Positions 53,365-60,822 of a stretch of DNA of 64,000 bases are shown here, one piece after another. Below the pieces are notes generated by a model. The model saw only the letters and a program-made list of their open reading frames with translations, ran no database searches and was not told the origin of the DNA. The position numbers and the translations under genes are program-made. Numbering within the stretch: position 1 is the first letter of the stretch; every line of letters begins with the position of its first letter. Source of the DNA: JANSWP01 sp041941305 (GTDB lineage Bacteria; Bacteroidota; Bacteroidia; Chitinophagales; Saprospiraceae); NCBI GenBank assembly GCA_041941305.1, contig JBGTQJ010000001.1, forward strand, positions 325,261 to 389,260, written 5' to 3'.

Positions 53365-56300
53365 CTATTTCTCCACTACCAGTTTCTTCCCAAACACATG
53401 GTGCTCATTTTCGAAAACAATGACATAAAGACCAGCTGGAATTTGAGAAAGATCTATATGATAATTTCCATTTTTCGCTTTTTCTATTTTTTCTTCAAAA
53501 ATCAATTGACCTAAATGATTGATCAATTGAATGTCGAAATTCAAAGCTTTGGGAAAATGATAGGAGATCACAGATTGATTCGAAGCCGGATTAGGTGCGA
53601 TGTCAATTGCGGCTTCAAATTCCGATTCATGATCATTGACCAAATCACAAGTCACACAATGGTCGTAGCAATTTTTCAATTCTGAATTGGTAGTTATAAC
53701 TCCTTCAAAACGATTATAGCCCCCCACTCCATCTGATACTCCACAGTCTACTAAATTGGAACCTGGCATCCCTTCAAAGCCATCTGAAGCATCATCGCCC
53801 AATACAAAACGATATTCTAGAGCAATATCTGGTTGAAAGTTATAAATAGCCGACCAGGTTTCATCACCATTGTCTATCATGGGTTCTATTGCCCAATTAA
53901 TGAAATCGCCAGTAATGTGCATGCCTTCTGGACTTATGGTACCACCCAATTCCAGGAAAATATCCATTTCCACTGTGAAAGTCACTTCAATAGTTGGTAC
54001 CCCTGCAATTTCCAAAACAAAATCATGAGCCCCAATTCCCTGAAAACCCAAATTGTCAAATTCGATGAAGTAAGTAGTTCCGGCTGTGACCTGCCAATCG
54101 TAAATTCCTGACTGCATATCACAATTGTCATCAACTGTTGTCAACAATTCCAAACTTTCAAAGGAATCACAACTACCTGTGTAAACCCAAATTCGGGTAT
54201 CTTCCAAAGTCAAATCACAGGTGTACAGATTTACAATAGTATCTTGATCTGGGGTAAAGGAAAACCACTCAGATTGTACATTGCCCGAATAATCGTTTAA
54301 TGGTTCCAGGTTTGGGCCAGCCACACTGGCATTGCCTGTATAAGCATCTATAGTATGGGTTCCAAACGAAATCGGGGTAGCTGTTTGACAAAAATTGCCG
54401 CCTACAGGAGGAGTAGGAGCAAAAGTCAATTCAAAATCGAATCCTTGGTCTTCCCAAATATTGTCCCACATGATAAAGTATGTTTTCCCCTCATTCACAA
54501 TCGCTTCTTTGTAGGAAGCGAAGGCATTTCCACCACCATCTGCACAAATATCATCGCTCAAACCATGAATTTGAAATTCAGAACAATCTCCGGAAAGAAA
54601 CCAGACACGAGTATCAGCCCCACCATTACAGGAGGACACTGAGATCCAGCCATCTGTATCTGGCGTGTAGGTAAACCAGGCAGCAGAAGGAGCGCCATGC
54701 TCAAAATCCAAACCTCCAAAACAAGAAAAATCCATCACGGTGTGAATTCCAGGATCAACAGGCAAAGCAGTGTGACAATATTGTCCTTCACCAGCTTTGG
54801 GAATTACTCCAAACGCTACATTATCTATGTAAAAGTCATAATCGGAATCCTCAAAAGTGAAAAAATTAACAGCACCCAAAGTTAAATCAGGATCTGCAGG
54901 ATCTGAGCCATCTCCAGCATAATCGCCGATGCTAAATGCCCACCCTCCTACAAATTGACCATCCACATAAAATCGAACCAAATCATTGTGCAAATCAATT
55001 AACAACACCACTTGAAACCATTGGTCGTGTGGAAATTCAAAAGGAAACTCCTGCGTATATATATCTACATAAGCATTTGGCAATTCGAAATAGCAGTTAA
55101 AGGCATAATTCCCGGTAGCTTCTGCATGTTGAATATTGAAATAGCCCTCCTTCCCATCTGGGATGTACATTTCCCAGGCAAGTCCATAATGTCCAGAAGT
55201 TTTATCTCCAAGAAGCATCAAGGCATCCTGATTATTGAAATCGCCGCTAAAATGAAGGGACTGATCTGAATCTGAAGCAAAATTGGCACTTACAATTGCC
55301 CCCTGATTGGCACCTGGCCACACTGTCCAAAATGCAGAATCATCGGAATAATCTCCGATGGGTGCATCTTCCAGATCATCTTCGTATATGATTTCAGGTT
55401 CATCACAAGTCGGACAAATAGTGCAGGAATTGAAGCAGTATAAAATGGTTTGTCCTCCTCCCTGAGGAGTTTCTATTGTTCTATTCCCTGAGCCAGATTC
55501 GGCTGCACAATCCGCTGTAAAATCAGCTTCCCAGCCATCCATCCCATTTAAGAATTTGTATTCATGAATGGTAAATTCTTCCAAATCCACTATAATTGAA
55601 AAAGTGCCATCACCATTGTCGTCCATAGCCTCCGGCATCCAATCATTAAAAGAGCCAGCTATAAAAGCACCTCCAGGAGCAATATTTTCATTGTTCATGT
55701 TGACATGAAAAGTAACCTCCACTTCTGGCAAGGCATCCGTTGAAATTTCAAAATCAAATCCGTCCGAACTTTGCCCATCATCCCAAATGATAAAAAAAGC
55801 ATCTCCCTCCAATGCAGGAAAAGTCAAATTAGAAGCTCGGATGAATCCACTGCCATCATCACAATCATCTATTCCAGCAGCCAAAGGTCCAAAGTCAACA
55901 TACAAATGGTCACTTAAGGCTTCACAGTTTTCAGAAGGAATGACAATCAACCTGGTATCCGCGCCCTGATTACAGGAATTGATAGTAACCAAGCCACTGG
56001 AAACCGCTGTATAATGATACCACCTGGCATGCACTGCAGGATCAATGATTGAGCCACTAAAACCTGAGTTTATATTGGAAACGCTATACATCCCAGGAGT
56101 TACTTCAGAAGAAGAAATACAGGTTTCTGAATCAAAAGGTGGGATGATTGTGCCTGTCGCTCCAGTGAGATTAGTTTTAATGGTATTGCAAGACTGCAGG
56201 TCTAAAAGCATTGCAGGTATCACTAATTGCCCATTGGTACTTCCAGGCATCATAAAGGAATTGCCTGATTCATTATTGCAAATAACCACTGCAATTGCTC

Positions 56301-56610
56301 CAGCAACCTGAGCGTTCAAGGCTTTTTGAGTAAAGGTGCAATTGCCTCTATCAATTAATACAATCTTGCCAGTCAAATCATCAATCGTTTCACAGCCATC
56401 GGAAGCCGTTCCCATTCCGTCATCTGCCAACACCAAATCACCAGATTCACCATTAAAATTTCCGGAAAAGAAGGAAACTGCTACAGGATAGATCCCTGCA
56501 ATCCCTGTAGGACTGTCAATTTGCAGTGCAGATTGGGCATCAACATAAATACTATTCAAGAAGAACAGTCCAAAAAAGAAAGCGAAATGGAGAGAATTGT
56601 TTTTTTTCAT
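53365..56610 (-). CDS. multidomain secreted protein with PA domain and T9SS sorting domain
   Basis: 1,081 residues. Signal peptide (MKKNNSLHFAFFFGLFFLNS...). A protease-associated (PA) domain occupies about 30-150 (KIVLIDRGNCTFTQKALNAQ, GAIAVVICNNES). Then come three prepeptidase-like beta-sandwich units with a 'CN.GADTR' hallmark (about 190-300, 640-760, 790-910), a laminin-G-like segment (about 420-600, with IPDGKEGYFNIQ) and two starch-binding-like (CBM20/48-like) Ig units (FIAGSFNDWMPEAMDDNGDG; HITGDFINWAIEPMIDNGDE). A sorting domain closes the chain. No peptidase domain is visible despite the PA domain. Probably a surface carbohydrate- or matrix-binding protein; exact role unknown. Confidence 0.85.
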   Translation of the reverse strand: MKKNNSLHFAFFFGLFFLNSIYVDAQSALQIDSPTGIAGIYPVAVSFFSGNFNGESGDLVLADDGMGTASDGCETIDDLTGKIVLIDRGNCTFTQKALNAQVAGAIAVVICNNESGNSFMMPGSTNGQLVIPAMLLDLQSCNTIKTNLTGATGTIIPPFDSETCISSSEVTPGMYSVSNINSGFSGSIIDPAVHARWYHYTAVSSGLVTINSCNQGADTRLIVIPSENCEALSDHLYVDFGPLAAGIDDCDDGSGFIRASNLTFPALEGDAFFIIWDDGQSSDGFDFEISTDALPEVEVTFHVNMNNENIAPGGAFIAGSFNDWMPEAMDDNGDGTFSIIVDLEEFTIHEYKFLNGMDGWEADFTADCAAESGSGNRTIETPQGGGQTILYCFNSCTICPTCDEPEIIYEDDLEDAPIGDYSDDSAFWTVWPGANQGAIVSANFASDSDQSLHFSGDFNNQDALMLLGDKTSGHYGLAWEMYIPDGKEGYFNIQHAEATGNYAFNCYFELPNAYVDIYTQEFPFEFPHDQWFQVVLLIDLHNDLVRFYVDGQFVGGWAFSIGDYAGDGSDPADPDLTLGAVNFFTFEDSDYDFYIDNVAFGVIPKAGEGQYCHTALPVDPGIHTVMDFSCFGGLDFEHGAPSAAWFTYTPDTDGWISVSSCNGGADTRVWFLSGDCSEFQIHGLSDDICADGGGNAFASYKEAIVNEGKTYFIMWDNIWEDQGFDFELTFAPTPPVGGNFCQTATPISFGTHTIDAYTGNASVAGPNLEPLNDYSGNVQSEWFSFTPDQDTIVNLYTCDLTLEDTRIWVYTGSCDSFESLELLTTVDDNCDMQSGIYDWQVTAGTTYFIEFDNLGFQGIGAHDFVLEIAGVPTIEVTFTVEMDIFLELGGTISPEGMHITGDFINWAIEPMIDNGDETWSAIYNFQPDIALEYRFVLGDDASDGFEGMPGSNLVDCGVSDGVGGYNRFEGVITTNSELKNCYDHCVTCDLVNDHESEFEAAIDIAPNPASNQSVISYHFPKALNFDIQLINHLGQLIFEEKIEKAKNGNYHIDLSQIPAGLYVIVFENEHHVFGKKLVVEK

Positions 56611-56911
56611 GAATAAGAGATTTTAAGTTTTTTTGGTTCTTATCTACCATTGGATATGGCCATACCTAGTCATAAATGGCATACTTATCGGGGTCAAAAC
56701 TTTAAGAACCTAATATTCTCCAACAAAACAGAATAGCAAGGTAAGTTTGAATGGCAGGTCGTTTTCGAGTGCACAATTTACAGAATTTGTAGATATGTAC
56801 GATAATTTGGAAGAATATTCTGAGTTTCCCAGAAGTAGGTTTTTTGCTGGAGTAAGCGCGGTTCTTCCTTTGTCGCTAACTAACCTAATTTGAGAACCTA
56901 ATCATTGGATA
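56611..56911. other. gene-free stretch, nothing recognised
   Basis: About 300 bases between two minus-strand genes. It is A/T-rich, with no reading frame, terminator or repeat that I can support. Confidence 0.5.
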
Positions 56912-57622
56912 CTATTTTTTCAACATTTTTTTCAATTCCTGAAACTCTTTTGGTGTCAGCTCTCGCCATTGTCCTGCTTTCAAATTACCCAAATGGATAT
57001 TCATGACACGGATCCGTTTCAAAGTGATTACCTTGTAGTTTAGGTATTCGCACATTCTCCTGATTTGGCGATTCAATCCTTGCGTCAGAATAATTCCAAA
57101 AGTCGTTTTTCCTTTTTTGTGGACAATGCACCTTTTGGTAACTGTTCCCAAAATTGGAACCCCTTTTTGCATTTTTTGAATGAACTGTTTGGAAATCGGG
57201 CGATCAACAGTTACGATGTATTCCTTTTCGTGATTGTTTTCTACCCTCAATATTTCATTGACAATATCTCCATCATTGGTTAATAGAATCAATCCCGTGG
57301 ATGCTTTGTCAAGTCTTCCGATGGGGAAGATTCGCCTGGGATAATTGACAAAATCAATTATGTTGTCTTTTTCCCTTTGGTCAGTCGTTGAGGTAATTCC
57401 CGGAGGTTTGTTTAATGCTAAATATATCGGTTGGGGTTTGTTTTTCAGGGGTTTTCCGTCCAGGGTCACTTTATCATTTTCAAAAACCCGGTTCCCTTTT
57501 TGAGCAAGTTTGCCATTAATTTTAACCCTTCCGGCATCAATCCACCTATCTGCTTCCCGACGGGAGCAGATACCAGTACTGCTGATATATTTATTAAGAC
57601 TAGTCGAATTTTTTGAATCCAT
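56912..57622 (-). CDS. rluF: 23S rRNA pseudouridine synthase, RluF-like
   Basis: 236 residues from the ATG at 57622; an in-frame ATG 20 codons upstream would overlap the trehalase gene. N-terminal S4 domain (LNKYISSTGICSRREADRWI), then the RsuA/RluB/E/F catalytic domain: IGRLDKASTGLILLTNDGD with the catalytic Asp, EKEYIVTVDRPIS, and TQGLNRQIRRMCEYLNYKV. The order and KRIRVMNIHLG ending favour RluF (23S rRNA U2604). It follows the trehalase stop by 17 bases, on the same strand. Confidence 0.9.
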   Translation of the reverse strand: MDSKNSTSLNKYISSTGICSRREADRWIDAGRVKINGKLAQKGNRVFENDKVTLDGKPLKNKPQPIYLALNKPPGITSTTDQREKDNIIDFVNYPRRIFPIGRLDKASTGLILLTNDGDIVNEILRVENNHEKEYIVTVDRPISKQFIQKMQKGVPILGTVTKRCIVHKKGKTTFGIILTQGLNRQIRRMCEYLNYKVITLKRIRVMNIHLGNLKAGQWRELTPKEFQELKKMLKK

Positions 57623-57639
57623 TCTTATTGCAAGTAAAA

Positions 57640-59262
57640 TTATTCCTCCAACATTAAATTTAATAATACTGCATTGGTCCAACCATACCCAAGCACTCCC
57701 TCAAAATCAGCACCTCCAGATGGCTTTTTCAGGTTTTGAATATTGTATTTCTCTACCATCCTGCCTTCCTCGTGATATATTTTCCTGCAAAGCCTTATCC
57801 AACGAGTTTTGATTTTTTCTGCCAGTGATTCGTATCCATAATTTCGCAACCCTTGAATGGTCATCCATTGAAGTGGCGCCCAGCCATAAGGGGCATCCCA
57901 CTGATGTCCCGTAAAATGAACAGTAGTTAGCGCTCCTCCTGGGCGCAAAAAATCTTCCTCAAGGCTTTGTGCAGCTGCCGTGGCATATTCCTTTGTCACC
58001 ATGTTTAAGAACAATGGATAAATACCAGCCAAAGAGGGAATATAAGTTGGTTCTCCATTAGTGAAATCAAAATCCATAAAATGTCCCGCCGGACCATGCC
58101 AATGGTAATTTAGAATAGCCGCCTTGCGTTTCTCTGCCTTCTCTAAATAACTTTTTGAAGATTCCTTCTTTCCGGTTATATCAAAAGCTTTACTCAAAGT
58201 CATCTCCAGGTGATACAGTAAACAGTTCAAATCTACCGGTAAAATGTTGGTAGTATAAATACTTTCCATAGTCTTAGTATCCTTTAGCCAACGACTACTA
58301 AAATCCCAGCCAGATTCTGCTGCTGCACGGATATCTCTGTAGAGCTCATTTGCCGGACGATCGCTTTTTTGAGCAATGGCTACATCGTGATTGTAAAATT
58401 CAGGACGTGGTGTATCCAAATCATCCCAGTAGCGGTTCAAAATATTGCCATCAGAAAGACGCACAACTCGTCGATAGGTCCGATAAGTGGGTGTCAATTT
58501 ATCAGAACCATCCATCCAGAATGCATATTCGAATTCTAAAGCAGGCAAGAATTCTTTATACACCTCATTTCCTTTCTCTTCCGCTAATAAATCAACCATC
58601 AAGGAAAAAAATGGTGGTTGGGAGCGACTCAAATGATAGGTTCTGTTACTAGCGGGCACAAATCCAAAGTTGTGTATCAAATCTGCAAAATTGTCCACCA
58701 TGCTTTGAAGCAAATCAATTTTCCCCTGCGTTTTTAAGCCTTGCATCAAAAAATAGCTTTCCCAGTAATTTAGTGTATGAGTTTGAGCATGGGTTACAAC
58801 ATGCGGATTTGCCAGTGGAATAAGGGTGCCATTTACATATTTTGACGCTTCTCCTTCTTTTGTTAAATGGGGAACCAATTCAGTAATATGTTCAATAATG
58901 GTTCTTGTGCTATCGCTTCGAAATTCAATAGAATCAGACGCTGGAAAAATAAAATGTAGATTTATAAAGGAATTCAAATCAAAACCTTCCTCCTTCTTTT
59001 GTTCTGTGTAGTTGGAAAGTATTTGGGAAAGTTCTTTTTTTGGAATCGCATCCAGCAAAACTTTAGAAGCAGTGTAGATTTTGGCTTCCTGAACATCCCT
59101 CAATAGTTCACCATAAGCGATCTCTGGAGCCTCTAAATTCCGATAAACACTATATTGAAATCTATTAAATTTGAGTTCTTTTTCAACCCGATCTTCAGTT
59201 GTTTGATGACAAGCAAACAAAAAACAAATACAAATTGGAAAGATTATTTTGAACAAACTCAT
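57640..59262 (-). CDS. trehalase (GH37 family), lipoprotein form
   Basis: 540 residues. Lipoprotein signal (MSLFKIIFPICICFLFAC), so the enzyme is likely held on the periplasmic or outer-membrane face. GH37 landmarks: LNYWESYFLMQGL in the place of signature 1 (usually WDSYF), NFADLIHNFGFVPASNRTYH, RSQPPFFSLM, WDFSSRW, and signature 2 as HQWDAPYGWAPLQW. It splits trehalose to two glucoses. The Asp of signature 1 is Glu here. It is close to the RluF gene (17 bases) and 53 bases from the glycerate kinase gene, all minus strand. Confidence 0.88.
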   Translation of the reverse strand: MSLFKIIFPICICFLFACHQTTEDRVEKELKFNRFQYSVYRNLEAPEIAYGELLRDVQEAKIYTASKVLLDAIPKKELSQILSNYTEQKKEEGFDLNSFINLHFIFPASDSIEFRSDSTRTIIEHITELVPHLTKEGEASKYVNGTLIPLANPHVVTHAQTHTLNYWESYFLMQGLKTQGKIDLLQSMVDNFADLIHNFGFVPASNRTYHLSRSQPPFFSLMVDLLAEEKGNEVYKEFLPALEFEYAFWMDGSDKLTPTYRTYRRVVRLSDGNILNRYWDDLDTPRPEFYNHDVAIAQKSDRPANELYRDIRAAAESGWDFSSRWLKDTKTMESIYTTNILPVDLNCLLYHLEMTLSKAFDITGKKESSKSYLEKAEKRKAAILNYHWHGPAGHFMDFDFTNGEPTYIPSLAGIYPLFLNMVTKEYATAAAQSLEEDFLRPGGALTTVHFTGHQWDAPYGWAPLQWMTIQGLRNYGYESLAEKIKTRWIRLCRKIYHEEGRMVEKYNIQNLKKPSGGADFEGVLGYGWTNAVLLNLMLEE

Positions 59263-59315
59263 TTTTTTATCAGAATTTCAGAAGAATAGGACGTGTAAAA
59301 ATAAATAGGATTGGG

Positions 59316-60449
59316 TTAATTATTAGTAAAGACTTTCCAAACATTAAAAGCCAATTGTTCCAATCCTTTTTCTGTTGACTCTAGCGCTTCTACCAAAGAA
59401 ACAGGTTTATCCAAAATAGAAAAAGCTGCCTGTAAACCCAACTCCTGGGTCTGGAGCGGATTTGCAGCGAGCGTTCCACAAAACGCAATTACTGGAATAT
59501 TGTATTTTATAGCTTTTTGAGTAAGGCCAGAAATTAATTTGCCGTGAAAAGTCTGGTGGTCAATTTTCCCTTCTCCTGTGATTATCAAATCTGAACCTTT
59601 TGCAGCTTCTTCAAAATCCAAAACCTCCAGTATGGTCTCAATTCCAGATTTAAGGGTAGCACCCAAAAAAGCCAGGCATCCAGCTCCCATTCCTCCTGCT
59701 GCTCCTCCGCCTGGAACACTAGAAAAGTCTTTATGAAAGCAATCTTGAAGAATATTTGAAAAATGCTTTAAGCCCGCATCTAATTTATCTACCTCAATTT
59801 TCGAGGCGCCTTTTTGTGGAGCGTAGACATGAGCAGCCCCATTTTCTCCAAATAAAGGGTTGTCCACATCACAAATGACTTCTACTTCAATTTTGGTTTT
59901 ATCAAATTTTATATTGGAATCGTCAATGCTTGCAATCTTGATAAGGTTTTCTCCTGTAGGTTTCAATACAGCACCTTGATTGTCCAAAAAACGGAACCCC
60001 AAGGCCGTTGCCATTCCTATTCCACAATCATTCGTAGCACTACCCCCTATTCCGATGATTATTTTTTTCATTCCTTTTTCCTGAGCTTTTAGAATCAATT
60101 CCCCCACACCAAAAGTAGTTGTCCTTAGAGGATTGCGCTTCTCAGGACTTAATAATTGTAAGCCTGCCGCGGCTGCCATTTCGATAAATGCGATTTGATC
60201 AAAGTTCGAAATTCCAAGACCTGCTTCCACTTTTTCAAACAATGGATTGCAAACAAAATATCTCTGAATATGGCATTTTTGATGAATAGATAAAATATCC
60301 AACATTCCCTCCCCTCCATCTGCCAATGGAAAAATTTGGACATTCAATTGATCTTCAGCTGCCAATAAGCCTCTCCTGATTGCTGTGCAAACGCCAATAG
60401 AATCCAAAGCATCTTTAAAGGAATCACAAGCAACCAGGACTTTGGTCAT
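59316..60449 (-). CDS. glycerate 2-kinase (GarK/GlxK family)
   Basis: 377 residues, normal for the family. Starts MTKVLVACDSFKDALDSIGV; then IFPLADGGEGMLDIL, FIEMAAAAGLQLLSPEKRNP, TTTFGVGELILKA, IIIGIGGSATNDCGIGMATA, CDVDNPLFGENGAAHVYAPQ KGA-type loop, GGGAAGGMGAGCLAFLGA and LIITGEGKIDHQTFHGK. These are the conserved motifs of the type I glycerate kinases. Phosphorylates glycerate to the 2- or 3-phosphate using ATP. It is upstream of the trehalase gene on the same strand. Confidence 0.94.
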   Translation of the reverse strand: MTKVLVACDSFKDALDSIGVCTAIRRGLLAAEDQLNVQIFPLADGGEGMLDILSIHQKCHIQRYFVCNPLFEKVEAGLGISNFDQIAFIEMAAAAGLQLLSPEKRNPLRTTTFGVGELILKAQEKGMKKIIIGIGGSATNDCGIGMATALGFRFLDNQGAVLKPTGENLIKIASIDDSNIKFDKTKIEVEVICDVDNPLFGENGAAHVYAPQKGASKIEVDKLDAGLKHFSNILQDCFHKDFSSVPGGGAAGGMGAGCLAFLGATLKSGIETILEVLDFEEAAKGSDLIITGEGKIDHQTFHGKLISGLTQKAIKYNIPVIAFCGTLAANPLQTQELGLQAAFSILDKPVSLVEALESTEKGLEQLAFNVWKVFTNN

Positions 60450-60530
60450 TGATTATCTATTTAGGAGTTTAAGTTCTTGTTCAAATAAATTAAGGTATTC
60501 TGTTTTTTAGTTATTTCTAGGATAATTAAC

Positions 60531-60589
60531 ATGTTGCGGGGTACGGAGTTGCGGGTTTGGCTAACCCGCAACTCCGTACCCCGCAACAT
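60531..60589. repeat. GTTGCGGGGT-type hairpin, copy 3 (27-bp perfect stem)
   Basis: ATGTTGCGGGGTACGGAG... (60531-60557) is perfectly complementary to 60563-60589 with a loop of five bases (TGGCT). The arm contains GTTGCGGG twice. It lies between the gcvP and glycerate kinase genes, 82 bases upstream of the kinase start. The longest perfect stem in the window. Confidence 0.9.
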
Positions 60590-60610
60590 ATCAACAAAAA
60601 GTAGTTATTT

Positions 60611-60795
60611 AAGGATCATTTAAAAAATAGATTCGACAAATTTGATGAGGTTGTTTTGAGGCAAGGCGATGAAAAAAACAGAGCCATAGCAGCGCTACGG
60701 CGAGTATTTTTTCCCGAAGGGATGCCTTTGGCAGAAGAAGCATTGGCACAAAAGAAACCATCAAAATGTCGAAGTTATTCTTTAATTGATCCTAA
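60611..60795. repeat. foldback element, copy 6
   Basis: Left arm from 60613 (AGGATCATTTAAAAAATA, then TTCGACA, TTTGATG) matches the complement of the right arm ending at about 60793 (AGGATCAATTAAAGAATA, TTCGACA, TTTTGATG). Core, read on the minus strand: TGCCAAAGGCATCC, GGGAAAAAATAC, GTAGCGCTGCTATG (60686-60699), then GCCTTGCC (60659-60666). Together with the hairpin at 60531 it fills the gene-free stretch 60450-60822. Confidence 0.8.
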
Positions 60796-60822
60796 GAATC
60801 AAAAACTTAGGAGAGGTAAAAA

